Source: Perkinsus olseni
Lineage: Eukaryota; Perkinsozoa; Perkinsida; Perkinsidae
Length of the DNA: 42,438 nucleotides
Assembly: GCA_013115135.1 (NCBI GenBank)
Contig: JABANP010000457.1
Coordinates: forward strand, 1-42,438
Direction of reading: 5' to 3'
The translations under genes were made by a program, and so were the position numbers. The stretch's first letter is position 1. Every line of letters starts with the position of its first letter. The notes below the pieces were generated by a model that worked only from the letters and a program-made list of their open reading frames with translations, made no database searches and was not told the origin of the DNA. This document shows positions 1 through 11,900 of this stretch, in pieces.

Positions 1-396
1 GAAAGGAACAGTTAGACGGACGACGGTTTAAAAGAGCAGGACCTCTCATTGCAGAGTGAATGGTAAACCTGGAACCCGAGCGTGTATTTCGGAATGAAGT
101 CGCAGTCTCTTTGGACGAAACTCTCATTAGCCGCGCTGGGATCACGCCTGGCTGGGACATCGCAAGCTTTTGCAGCAAAGTCTCACCAGCCCCGATCAGG
201 GTTAGCCACTCCTCGTGGGCCTTCCGCTCGCCTTGATTTCTGTTTGGCTGGCTGGCTTCGCTGGTTCGACACGGTTCGACCCTCTTTTGATGGGCGAGGA
301 CATCACCGCCTTCATTGTTGTAGGAAGGAACCAGCGGTCGGCGGCGTCGCCGAGCCCTATCACTGCAGGCTCCAGCCGATGGTGCACTTGACGCAG
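1..396. other. Flank or 3' end of the retroelement, no gene recognised
   Basis: Several short frames are open here but none shows a recognisable domain or a convincing splice pattern. The stretch lies downstream of the recombinase remnant on the minus strand and may hold the 3' end of the element. No terminal repeat was recognised. Confidence 0.3.
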
Positions 397-1330
397 CTAG
401 AGGCCGGTACCTGGGGTCACCGTGTGCGTTGCCGATGGTTTTGTGGATGTTTGAGTGTATAACATTGCTGCCGCATATGAGGTGGAGAGCACTTTAGTCA
501 ATACCCTTTTCATGCTAGAGTCCATGATGGCGATGACTTTTCCATCGTCCCATACTCTTTGGATGTGAACAGTGAGTAACCAGCAGCCCATCACGAGTTG
601 GCGCCGGTACTGCCGGAGACTGTGTGTCACTCCGTGACGCCGTGGCCGTGGAGTCGAGACCGATGGAGCCATATATGATGATAGACTTCAAGTCGTTACG
701 CCACTGATTGTATGACAAGTCAGCGAAGATGAGGTTGTTACCGTGAGAGACGTACCGACCCGTTTCACCCTTGCATGACGATGGAAGGACAACATTTATT
801 TGCGCATGATGAAGGGTCGTTGCTAACACATCCGATAATAATTCTGAGCCCCTCACCGAATTGATCGGTTTTCGACCTGACAATGTCCACCATCAACTCT
901 ACTGTCTTTACTCAAACGATACGTCTTTGTATCGTAGAGCTGTTTCCCTAGCCTGAAGAGCCCAAAAACGGTTACGAGAGAAGCCACTTGGAGCATTTCC
1001 AGGGGTATATTGCTGTCTGGGACTCCTCCGGAAATTGCTGCCATCAACACCAACTCTTCTTTTGTAGGCACGCTTTTGCACGAGTGACCCGTCGGATTTC
1101 CTCCGGGCGGCCTTGGAGTGCCAGATTTATGCAGAACTTATCTGCCCTCAGATAAGGTGTAACCAAAGGAGCTGTTTGCCGATCGTAGACTTTTAGTATA
1201 GTTAGAATAGTGTTGTACTTGTACAGACCAGTTTTTGTCATAGCATATATAAACGCTTCGAACAAAGGGAACTCGTAGAGGGAAGGAACCTCTGGCGCTA
1301 CAAAGGACGAGAAGAACTTGCCAAGCACGT
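397..1330 (-). pseudogene. Tyrosine recombinase (YR) of the retroelement, frameshifted
   Basis: Three overlapping minus-strand frames together resemble a phage-integrase-fold tyrosine recombinase, the enzyme that integrates the circular cDNA of DIRS/Ngaro elements. The first frame (1044-1328) looks like the N-terminal SAM-like domain. The second (853-1071) carries VTVFGLFRLGK, which fits the box I arginine region. The third (397-672) has THSLRQ near 620-631, matching the box II HxxR motif, and a neighbouring frame has MGRWKS, like the G-x-W/H-x-S segment. The motifs occur in the correct order but need at least two frame changes, so the gene is broken. A candidate catalytic tyrosine lies downstream but I cannot assign it firmly. 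Confidence 0.65.
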
Positions 1331-1588
1331 ACCATACAGCTGCCTAGTTATCACTGCATGCGCGGACGCAACAAACTCTGCCAGAGTTTCTTGTGTTGGG
1401 CCTTTTATGTACAAGGGCAACCTGTTGTTGCTTTACTCGCACCTTCGGCGCCTGAGAAGGAAATATGGGATGCATAATGGGAATGTGAAACGCGACTAAT
1501 GCGAGCTCTGGGCCCGCGTAGACTGTCTGGAGTTACAGAGCCACTGTAAGGGCGGGGAGCACCTCATCCAATCCGATGGTAAATCTTC

Positions 1589-3713
1589 TAGGGTTTCCCT
1601 CTAGATAGACCATCAGCCAGGAAGTTCTGCTTCGAGCTGATGTAATATGGAACCAGGTTGGGGACGAACTTGAGCAAGAATGGGACCGCCCGCTGTAGTA
1701 GCCAAGCGAGTTGGTCTTGGCCGCTGTAGATTTTTATTGAGAATATGCACCACCCCCATATTATCGCATAAAACCCAGATCATCGGGGCCTTGTCCCTCT
1801 GAGCTAGGAGGGCGAGGCTGATGAGAACCGCAAGAAGTTCGAGTTGACATATGTCGTTTGCAGACGCACAGGCCGGCACCTTCAAGATTTTTTCTCGTAC
1901 TTCAAGGGGCAAAGAGTTGATTCTTAAGGTCCAATATGACCACTTCGATTCGAAGTACAGAGTACCAGCTATCGCCTTTGTCGATGCATCCGAGACTATG
2001 CACGCATTCTTCGGAGAGGAGAGGTTATGACATATAGGGGCGATGTTGAAGACAAGTCCCGCTCTGCGGATATCATTCAAGTGACCTCCTAGGCTTGTTA
2101 GATCTCTCCTCAGCTTATGAGGAGTCCTAATCACTTTAAGCTTCTTCCTCTCCATCATGCTTTTGCAACCGAAGAGAGAGCTCAAATGAGATTTAAGATA
2201 CCGGTAGCTTTGGAAAGCCCAGATTAATTTACCACCGACTTTGGCCAGCCAGTCCAGTGACACAGACTTCTTGCTCAGCATTTCCGAAATATCAGAGATC
2301 AGGTTGTCGATCTTGGAAGTAGGCACCGTTACCGAGACATTCTGCCCAGATGACTCCAAATTGAAGCCGATGAACTTAGCCGAAGTATTGAGCTGAAGTT
2401 TCCTGTATGAGGGGAACAGACCACATAAGGACCAAGTAAGGAGGACAAAACACATTGAAGGAACCGCTGACTTTTCCCTGCATACGAAGAGCGTATCATC
2501 GACATATAGTAGGCCGTGACAATTCAGGCCTACTAAGGGGAGCAAGGACAGGACTATTCGATGAACCGCTCCCGCAACCCGAGAGAAGTTGTAACCAGAA
2601 GCTCGGTGCCCAAAAGGTAGGCGTAGATGTCTAAAACATCTAGCGCCTACCCGAACATTCAACTTTAGTTGCTCCTCAGACTTAACGCCTACCTGACGAT
2701 AAGCGCTCTCTATATCGACGACGAAGAAGCAGATACTTTGATCCGAAGCATCGTCGTGTATTACTTTGCTCAGTAGAAGTCTGAGATCAGAAAGTTTCGG
2801 TAGCAGAAGGGTTTGGTTTAAATGAACACCTTCATTTATTTTTGATCTTTTATAGTCTTCGACTATTCGGTACTTTTTGGGGTCAGTACTATTCTCATCG
2901 ACTCCTTTTGGAATCAGCGCCATAGGAGTGAAGACACAGTCCCCCGGACCGTTCGATGGATCGAAGGGTCTCATCCGATTAGAGTTAACTTCTTGGTTAA
3001 TTATTTTGAGAAGGACCTCCTCCTTGTCAGTAGCGGATTGGTAGTTGTCAAAAACCCTACGTACATCTAATTGCGGATTTCGCTTGGCCTTTGGCCACAG
3101 CTGGCTCTCGGGGATTGACGAGACGTCGCCCATGGAAAAACCTAGGTCCAACTCTTCGAGCAGGGCCTTCGCTTCCTCATCATACCCGAGGGCTTTCAAT
3201 AAACCCGAGATTATATGAGGACGCAACGGTGATCCACAGACGGCACGTGACGGGTCCAAATCGAGGAGGCGGCCAATTTGTCCCGCGGTTGAAGCGGCGA
3301 CGGAAGCAAGTTTAGACATGAAAGGACCCTCCGACGACGTGGGAAACCCCTCACGAGCCACCTCGGATAAAACATCATACAACCCGGAAGAGTAGACCGC
3401 CCTTAACAGGCAGGATGCAATGGAGACCGCTAAGCCTCTATTTGGTCCCACTTTTGGGCAACCACGGCGTGGGTGCATCTAACCCAGCCCCTGCTGTGAA
3501 AGCTTTCTTTCTAGAATCGACATAATCATACAAGCAATTACGGGCAATGTTAAGCAGTTCATTGCCCAGACTATTCGGCCCAGAGTGGAACTGATAGGAT
3601 TGTCCAAGATCAGAGGGTTTCAGATTCACTTCGTTCGCTTCATTAACTTTTGTAACGCAGACCTCTTCCCGCTCCAAAGCAAAACCGCTAGAAAATCCCG
3701 ATTGGGCGGGCAC
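1589..3713 (-). pseudogene. Reverse transcriptase-RNase H polyprotein of the YR retroelement
   Basis: The main open frame (1613-3478) carries RT palm motifs in order: FVVDIESAYRQ (first catalytic Asp), LPFGHRASGYNFSRV, and YVDDTLF (the xxDD box). An RNase H-like region follows with CIVSDAST and VLCDNMGVVHILNKN. The RT fingers motif MALIPKG is also present. The N-terminal part lies in another frame (3438-3713), opening 15 nt past the gag stop and overlapping the main frame by about 40 nt, so a -1/+1 shift is needed near 3440-3478. The RNase H tail, with the ADGLSRG motif typical of DIRS/Ngaro elements, is in a second shifted frame from about 1720 and stops at 1589-1591. The first shift could be programmed; the second looks like decay. 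Confidence 0.85.
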
Positions 3714-3727
3714 GAATCGGGACTCTA

Positions 3728-4807
3728 CTAGTTTTTTGATTTCTTCTCCTCCTTCGGAGAGCGAGACCGTCTCCTACGAGACCTTTTGGGAGATGGGGAT
3801 CTTGATGGGCGACGGAAGTAGGCGTCACGTAAATCGGGATCGTTGGCCATATCGTAGAATGACCTGGGTTGCAACCTAGATGGATGCTTGAAAGGGCACT
3901 TTCGGCCCCTGTTGCATCTCCCCCGCACGAAGAAACGACATACCTCGTCATGCCCTTCGGGGCTTTTGCCCGAACCGAAAAGGTCGTCATCTTTTAGTTT
4001 TCCCATTTGGGCACCAACATATAAGGAAGGGTTCATATCGGACCTTAACACTTCACCCAAGGAGTGACCCTGTTCGTGGTACCCCAAAGACGCCGAACGG
4101 TATTGATGATCAAATACCACTGCATCACGCCAAGAACTCTTGTCCACCAACTGGGCGATGCGAATGAGATAGGCCAGTATGCTCAACGGGTCCACCTCGG
4201 AGTTGCTCGGAGAGACAAGGAACAGTGCCCCCGCCCATCTGCAGAACCCCTCAAGCCAAACCGAAAAGCTGTCTATTTTACGAGACTTGGTCAACTGCAC
4301 CGGGACCGTCTTACCTGTAATCAGATCCTCGGCGTGCTTGACACCACCTCTGTTTGGATCCGTAGATCCTGATAGAAATTCGCCGATCGGGACGTAGTTA
4401 TTAGGAGACTGGACCATACGTGATAAGACCTTGTGAGAAGGTATGACACTAGCTGGGATCTGTAGACCTTCACCAAATCTTGCTGCAACGTTTTCTCTCA
4501 ATTTTTTGAGATCAGCAGCATCATCTTCTTGCTCGGCTGCTCGGCGACGCTTCGCCTTCAAGTGCGCCTTGGCCTCGTCGATTAGTGATACCAGGTGGAG
4601 CTTGAAAAGGTCCCGCTTATCTTCCTCAACGGCTGCTGTCATCCTCAGGACCAAGTCATTGCCAAGATTACCCAACAGCAGTATGGAGTAGACCTTCTCC
4701 TCGACCAATTTTTCCACGAGCAGCTTCTTAATTTCGGCGTCGACCGCATCGTCCTCCATCAACAAGTTCACGACTTTCTTCTCAACGATCTCGGTGTAGT
4801 CCGCCAT
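3728..4807 (-). CDS. Gag-like nucleocapsid protein with CCCH zinc finger and RS tail
   Basis: Intact 359-residue frame upstream of the RT ORF. Residues 1-130 are acidic and charged, probably helical. Around residue 295 is CRFFVRGRCNRGRKCPFKH, a C-x7-C-x5-C-x3-H zinc finger of the RNA-binding CCCH class. The last 30 residues are Arg/Ser/Lys rich (PSRSPSPKRSRRRRSRSP), resembling SR-protein tails. Its position before RT and its nucleic-acid-binding C-terminus fit a capsid/nucleocapsid role binding element RNA, although no canonical CCHC knuckle is present. The first ATG at 4807 is preceded by an untranslated stretch with small hairpins. A host-derived CCCH protein is possible, but its context within the element argues for gag. 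Confidence 0.7.
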   Translation of the reverse strand: MADYTEIVEKKVVNLLMEDDAVDAEIKKLLVEKLVEEKVYSILLLGNLGNDLVLRMTAAVEEDKRDLFKLHLVSLIDEAKAHLKAKRRRAAEQEDDAADLKKLRENVAARFGEGLQIPASVIPSHKVLSRMVQSPNNYVPIGEFLSGSTDPNRGGVKHAEDLITGKTVPVQLTKSRKIDSFSVWLEGFCRWAGALFLVSPSNSEVDPLSILAYLIRIAQLVDKSSWRDAVVFDHQYRSASLGYHEQGHSLGEVLRSDMNPSLYVGAQMGKLKDDDLFGSGKSPEGHDEVCRFFVRGRCNRGRKCPFKHPSRLQPRSFYDMANDPDLRDAYFRRPSRSPSPKRSRRRRSRSPKEEKKSKN

Positions 4808-5160
4808 GGAAAATTTTCTTCAGCTTGACGTTAACTATTGATCGTGCTTTGCACTCCTCCTTAGTTTGGGACACCTTTGTGTCCTAGCGTGGGCAGTCGA
4901 TTCAATTGCGGTCTGTCTCCTTGTGTGCGTGCCACTTCGTGGCCCACCTTCACGGGCTTTGTTCTTCGCTGCACATCTAACTTTCGCTAGCAAGCTAACT
5001 CCGAGTAGTGGGGTACATTTAGAAACTATTACGTGGCCCTTGCCTGCCTGACACATTAGACGAGTGGCGAGGGTATTAATCTCCTCCTGGCATAGGTTAC
5101 TCTATCAAAGCCACCTCGTGAAGATAATAAAAACTATTAACGGAAAGCACATGTAAAACA
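4808..5160 (-). promoter_or_regulatory. 5' untranslated/terminal region of the retroelement with small hairpins
   Basis: This stretch upstream of gag has no long frame. It contains the perfect stem GGACAC/GTGTCC (4869-4884, 4-nt loop) and the stem GCCAC/GTGGC nearby at about 4931-4943. It is the natural place for the element's internal promoter and left terminal repeat, but neither could be proven. Confidence 0.35.
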
Positions 5161-5917
5161 ATAAAGGCTCTTCAAGTGGCCTTTTTACTCATATACATGT
5201 CAGAAGTGGATCATCAGGCGATGAGCGATTTCGGAGTGTTATTTTACGGCAGTCTCATCCGAAGATTGCTGAACCACAACAGCCGCCTCATGATTCGGTT
5301 TGGCATCGATGGTGAGGATTTTGGATGGACTGGGCTGAACGACTGGACGGAAGGGGAGGGTACTTCGCTTCGTACTTTCGCTTTTATCTCCAACGGCTCA
5401 GCCGAAGATTCAGTCTGATGAATTCCCTATCTTTATTCCTTATAGACAACGGAGGTCGAATGCGAATTCGGGGGACAGGGAGTTATGTTGGACCGCCTCA
5501 AGCCGGGTGCCGGACCGTGTAGTTGTACTTTATAGCCGCGTGAAGTAATGCGTTGCCGGTTCGTACTGCAACAACACAACAGATCATCACAGAACCGACT
5601 TCCATCAGAGGAACTCAACCGAGTTGAGGCATGACAGCAGGTGGCTTACCATTTGTTTCTTTCTTCCCCTCGCGCTCTTAGTAGAGATTCAACCTGAATG
5701 GAAGACCGACTCTCGCTGAAGTGAGTCGGTATCAGTATGAACAATGTGCTCACTAAAGGCAGGTTGGATAACAGTAGCACAACAATGTGCTCTCATAGGG
5801 GGTACAAATGGACTTTTCGACGCTTCCTCGAGTTTCATCTTTATTCAACTCCCCTTCTTCCCAGGCCAGTTCTCCTGGTCCGGATCTTTCCCAGCATGAA
5901 TAGCACCGTAGCCGACG
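5161..5917. other. Intergenic, no gene recognised
   Basis: An 80-codon plus-strand frame (5176-5418) and smaller ones exist without recognisable domains. Short hairpins occur, for example ACCGACT/AGTCGGT at 5705-5730. The 3' end of the CFAP57 transcript probably falls near 5840-5920. Confidence 0.4.
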
Positions 5918-8900
5918 TTACCCCGCCACGCCGGCCAGAGAAACGCGATGCGCGAAGCCGGGGAGGACGGCGTAGAAGCAACGATATTCGGCGGCGGAGG
6001 CCGACGGCCTCCTTCTCACCTGCTCTTGCAGCATACTGATCTCCAACTTCTGCATGCGGATCATCTCAGACTTTTGCTCGATCGTCATCCGCAAATGTTG
6101 CATCCCCTTCGTTTCTTCGCTCCGCTGTTTACCCCTTCTATCAATCCGTGGTAGTCGAGCAGCTCCTGCTCAAGATTCCAATTCCACCGGACACTGTCTT
6201 CAGACAGGCTTTTTACCGCCATCTGCTGTCCCCTTCTCCTGAGGCCTCGCCTTAGCCTTCCCCTCGCTCCCTCGCTGGGCCTCCTTGCCGCGGAGCTCTC
6301 GCAACTCGACCTGGAGGGACTTGACCTGACGGCCGTGCTGACCCAGGGAGGAGGGCGGCCGCAGCGATCTTCACTTCGTCCTCGAGATTCTTCTTCTGGA
6401 CTCGAGTGTCGTTGATTTCACTCAGGAGTGTCGCGTTCTCCATAGCCCGTTTGCTGAGATCTCTCCTGCTGGCAGCGTTGGCTCGGGAAGACTGCGCGGC
6501 CAGGCTGTGCAACTGACAGCCAGATAGGGACGATCGTAAGGCAGCGTTGATGAGCCTCTGTTAGAGGGATGTCTTATTGTAGTCTATCTCCCAATCTCAG
6601 TGTGCATGCGTGCACCCATTTAGCTATGGTAACACTGGTTGGTTGTTGTGCGATCAGTATTGATGAGATTGGTATAAGTCAGTCCGTAGCCATCTTGGCT
6701 CAAGTTCTGAATTGTTGGGTTAAGTCAATGTCTGACAACCCTCAAGGGAGCGGAGCTAATGCCGTTGATACTCGGCACTCAAATTCATCGAAGCCCCTTC
6801 CATAAAGCGAGATGGTTCCCACAGCAAGCCGTACGGCCCGTCACCGACAGGCAAGCGAAGGATTGATCAGACTTAACCTCACTATCAGAAGACTCGGACG
6901 GGAGGAGGGAAGGCCCGCTCACTTTCTTGTCAAGTGCCTTCATCTGTCTTCGAGCTTCCAGCGGTCCAAGACAGTCCCCCAGATTAGAAGTCGACGGAGA
7001 TGTTCTCATCTGTTGGATCAGCTCGTGGTCATCGGACGAGGGTTCGCTCACCCGTTCCTCCTTCGGGCTTCTAGAGGGCTTCTCATCTGAAGGGATGAGC
7101 AGTAGTAACGGAGTCGAGCGGCCGATGGGCGTCCCGACCAACAATTCGTTCCTGGTAGATCCTCTTTAAGAGAGTCGGCCATTCCTTCACGTTCGGGTTT
7201 TCTACAACCGCCGTGAGCTCCCTTTTCAATTCCGCCAGCGTATCTTAGGTTGAAGCATGCTCTTCACGAGTATTCCATCCTGCAGTATCCAACTTTGGCC
7301 GTCCTGTATTCTCTCGTTCAGCATCGCCACTTCGTTTCTGTGCTGCCCGGCCAGCGCTGCCTTCCGTTCGAGATCTCCCTCCAACTTTTTCTGCACCGCA
7401 GCCTGCGTAATGGAAAATCAGTCGAAGAAAATTGATACCACACCATTCTCAAATCATCCGACAAAACAGAGATGACAATGGTACCTCACAACTGCAGTAG
7501 ACCCTAGAGGGGACAATACTGCGGCTCTAGCGAAAGGCGGTGAGCGTTTAGGCCCGCACCCCAGCAGTAGTAGTCCTGTCATATCGAATAGTTTACGAGT
7601 CTCATCAGAAACGCTACAGTCACTCCACACCGGAGGTGAACCAATTCTTGCTTATCTTGTTTCGCGTGAAAATGTAGTTGCAGATACTCTTTCTGTGCGA
7701 CTAACCCATCCCTCCTCTCCCTGCTGCATAACAACACCTTACCTGTTTCTCGAGTTCGCCTTGGGCGTCGGATACCTTCCTTCTTAGCCTGTGTATTTCC
7801 TGCTCCTTCGGCCCCTCAGCCTCGCTCATCTACAGTCCAAGCCCTACTGCCAACCAAGCTGCTGCTGAGGCTGCCCACCTCACGCAGTCGGTACTCGAGG
7901 ATGCCCTTCACTTGCTCAAGAGAGTCTATCTTGTCCTGCAGGGCCCTGACCTCTTGTTCTTTCCGCTGCCGGATCTTGCCCTGCTCGGTGCTACGCCGCT
8001 TGGAGTCTTCTAACCTGAACAACCGACCATAGTGAAAAACAGTCCAGATTTGAGCTCTCTCTTCTCGGCCGATGAGGAAAAGTCTCAAGTGGCGAGGATA
8101 CTCGGCAGAGAGTAAAAGAACCGCGTGACGCAAGGGCGAGAGGGCTCAGGACGTCAGACTACGAAGGCCGTAGCAGCCGGCCACCGGAAGAGTTCAGAAG
8201 AGCACTATTGGGTAGCATCGGTCTGGCAGTCGGCGGCGGCGTCCCGCTGAGAGACGTGGCGATTGCACCATGTACAGCAAGATGTCTAAGGAAAGCTTCT
8301 AGCGATCAGCCAAGCTCATAATAATCACGACCCGGCCGGTAATGGCAGAATGGTAGGTGGTACTTCCGGGCCTGCTCGTCAATCCTGGCCTTGAGGGCGG
8401 CTATGATGCTGGATGCCTCGGCCGTTTCATTCGACAGCTTCACTTTCTCCTTCTGGATCTCCTGCAGTCCTCTCATCGCATTCTCCTGTTCCCTGCGCCG
8501 CTCCTCGCCTGCCACGACAACAGCTTCCAACGGCAGCAGGCAGCCGAGGGACCCCACAGCTGTTGGTGAGCTGATGGATCTTCTCGTCCCTCTCGGCGAT
8601 GATCTTGTTGATCTCCTCTTCCCTTTCCCGAGCCTCTGCCTCTAGCGTTGATTCGTACCTTAACCGATTGGGCTTCGACCGATTGCGACCGACTAGGCTG
8701 GTTGGTCAGAAGCATGTACTGTCGCTGCCCCGTGCTAAGCACAGTCAGAACCCCCACCGTCATTCTTCACTTTCGTTTGCTCTACTCTCTTTTGCACCTT
8801 TGGCCACGTGGACCAGAGTGAGCCCCTCCCCCACCCACTTCTTCTTGAGGTCCTCGATCAAGCCCTGACTAGCTTCATTAGCAGCCCTAGCCTCTCGGAG

Positions 8901-11900
8901 TCGACTCTCGAACTCTTCCTGCAGGGCAGCCTTCTCTCGTCTCGACCGGTACTGCTGCTCAGCCTGCCAACAGCCATCAGCCTGGCAGTCTTCTCCTCCC
9001 CACCTGGCGCTCCTGATTCTTCTGCATCTCCTCTCGCCGGCACTTCTCGCTCTCTTCAAAGCGTGCAGTTTCTTGTGACAGTTTTTTCTCGTAGAAGGCT
9101 GACGCAGGGCGTTGCACAGGCCCCTAAGCAATCCCATCATGCTAACCTTCAAGCTCCTCTGTCGCCTCTGCTTGGGTCGCTTCCAACGTCTTCATCGCCC
9201 TCAAGGCCTCGCTCTCCTGCCAGGACCCCTACGCCCTCGCCGACCATACCGGACAAACCTTTGCAGTGCTTGCTGTCTCCAAGGCCGTGTACCGGCGCTG
9301 CAGTTTCTCGATCTTCGCTCGGTCACCATCTCGTGCCTTCGATAGTCTTTCCTCGGTCTGAGCCGTTATTTCCGATACGGTCGCCGCAGCTTGCCGCCTG
9401 AGGCGGAGGAGGGGCACCGTCATCCCGACCTACTGCGAGATGACTGTCACTTAAGGGCGACGATCGTCTTCTCAGCCTCGGCTATCTCCTCGGCATGGGC
9501 CTGCCGGAGACCGACTGCCTTCTGAGTTTTGCAACCGTCATGAACTCACTTCCAACCGACTCCTGGTCACTGTGAGAATGTCGTTGGGGAAGAGCATCGC
9601 GGCCGAGCGTGTGGGTACTGAGAGGAGCCTTCGGAAGGGGAGAGACTCGCCCGGGATCAGCGGTCCTTACCGCTGCCGTCGCCGATATTAAAGAAGAGTA
9701 CAGCCCCGTCGTCCCCGGTGGTCGCCATCGTCTGGCACGATCTGGAGGGGACAGCATTTGAAGCACTCTGATGGTCGTGAGAACGGCGGACATGAGATGG
9801 AGCCCCGTGACCCGGCCGATGTGTGCAGGGTACTGGTCGAGACACGCTGCGGTGAGGGGATGGCTAAGTGCACAGACCGAGCCTTGGGAGGTCCCCACCA
9901 GCAGAGCGGCGGCGGCGACGGTCGAGGCGTCCCCGTCTGCGAAGGGGCGATGGTGACAGGGGGGAAAGCAACGGTCGAAGTACTCGAACAGGCTATTGCT
10001 GTGGGGTAGGTGGCCGTGGGATGGTCCGTCGCTGCGGGCCAGGGTGAGGCTTCCTCGACCACCTGATCACCCTCTCGTGACTGCGTCGGAAGGACCATGT
10101 CCGGCCACCTCGCCGTCCAGTAGCTTTCTGAGGACGCCTTGGTACTCGGTCGACCCGCCTAAGTAACCGAATGTCAGCGACGTCTGGGTCGCAGTACTTA
10201 CCAGGGCCTGGCTTCATCATGAGCCCACCAACGATGATGTCAGACCTGCTCAAGAGGGGACGACTGAGCAGCTGAAGGGGTGGCTTACCGACGGTAGGCA
10301 AGGCACGTGTAGATGCACCCTTTCGTGGTGGAGTGCTCGGATGTTCTCGACCAGGAGGCACAGTCCCACTCGGTGACCTGCTGACAGGGTTGGGGAGAGG
10401 GGGGGGGTCGAGGTCTACCCTACCGTGCTCGAGGACCCACTGCAAGTGACGACGGCGAGATGACGATCGTCCTGGTCGAACGCTAGGCCACATATTCCGG
10501 TTATAGAGGGGAGAGGCTGGGGCGTATCTCCTAGCCTGCCTGAAGGAATGATTGACCCGGGACGGCCATCGGAAGGGCGGTGGCCTCCAGACGCGAATCT
10601 GTCCTAGTAACAGCCGACGCGATAAATACTAGGTAGAGTAGTCAGCGGGAGTTGTGGGAAGTTTGGTATGAAATCGTAGTAACGCCAGGAACACTCATGA
10701 AGGACTGCTGGGGCAGAGTAAAACAATGGTACTCGAACCAGGAGAGACTCATCACGTTCACCTCCCCCGCCTCCACCTTGGGACTGGGCCTTCAGGGTGG
10801 CAACTTTGCCCAGGCCCCGGTGCATCCCGAAGACTATTATCTGACCAGATTAGAGCTCGTGGACACACGGGTTGGTCCCGGCAAACCTACTTGTTTGGCA
10901 TCCCCCTTGTCTCCTGCCTGTGCTACGGCGAGGTAGTGACCACCAGCGCTCCAAGCCAGTGGCGTTGCTTTGCGGTAGGGGAGCTCCTTGAGGACGGCCA
11001 GATCATCATCTACAACCTGGACGAGGGGGCGAGTGGTGATTGAAATGAATTGGAAATTTCCGGAATCGATCCTGGCACCGTCTTGCACGCGTGAGAGTCG
11101 ATTCTGAGTTTCGTCTTCTTTTCTTCAACTGGAGGGAGACAGTTTATGTGAGTTTATAGTCCAACGCCAATTCCGGCTCAGCCAGACTCTTGCCGATGTT
11201 CACAGTGAGGGACCCTCTGTAGCGTTGACATGCAGTGCAATGAGAGGGCTCAGAGGGAGGCAGGGCTCAGGGGGTACCTGGAAGATTCTGATCTTCTCCA
11301 CGAACGCTACGGCAATGATGAAGCCGCCGACGGGATGGACGGCGACGTCGAGAGGCTCATCTCCGAGGAAGGCTCGACTGAACTCCATGCAGGCTGAGGG
11401 CAAGCCTGATAGGGGGTATGGCCTTCGCAGGGAGGAGGGTCGGGGGGGGGCTCACGCCAGATCCGCAGGCTCTTGTCCTCGCTCGATACGGTGACCATGA
11501 TCTCTCGAAGAGGGCACGACGACAGACCTGCACCACGATGCTGGTGTTGGTGTAGTTGACGACCCACCGGAGACTGGGCCTGAGTGGAAGCCCCCGGACA
11601 GGACGATCGGGTGGAGGGCTTCAGTCGGGGCATCGCCCTCTTGCCACTCAGGGGAGGTGTAGACTGACGTAGCTGGTAGCACTGAGAGGGCCGAAGATGC
11701 ACTGACTCGGTGGTGAGGGGAGCTCACCGATGATCTCCCTAGTGTCCGTGACCATCACCAGCCACTCGCCGGTGCCGCTGATGTCCACGGATTCTAGGCT
11801 GGCCTTCTGTTTATCAAAGACCACCTTCCGAACGAGCCTGCGTGAGAGTGATGATGAATTAGGCTGAAGTGGAAAGGCACTTGTAGGGTAGAGACTGTTG

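Larger units (their letters stand above)
397..5056 (-). mobile_element. Degenerate tyrosine-recombinase (DIRS/Ngaro-like) retrotransposon
   Basis: Three coding blocks lie head to tail on the minus strand in the order gag-like (CCCH finger), reverse transcriptase plus RNase H, tyrosine recombinase. That order, and a recombinase in place of a DDE integrase, is the known architecture of DIRS/Ngaro (YR) retroelements. I saw no methyltransferase domain, so DIRS versus Ngaro is unresolved. Frameshifts and stops in the RNase H tail and recombinase show that this copy is dead, while the gag frame is intact. I could not find split direct repeats or inverted terminal repeats by comparing 4808-5160 with 1-480, so both ends are approximate and the left end may run off the window. 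Confidence 0.8.

Noticed and set aside
82..462. 126-codon plus-strand frame at the window start
   Set aside because: Trp/Arg/Cys-rich composition, no domain, and it overlaps the end of the retroelement recombinase on the other strand.
8808..9401. 197-codon plus-strand frame
   Set aside because: It is antisense to the coiled-coil exons of CFAP57, whose Glu/Lys/Arg codons read as Ser/Pro/Leu on the opposite strand.
10726..10740. B-box-like GGTTCGAGTACC on the minus strand
   Set aside because: It falls within CFAP57 exon/intron sequence and has no T arm or A box.
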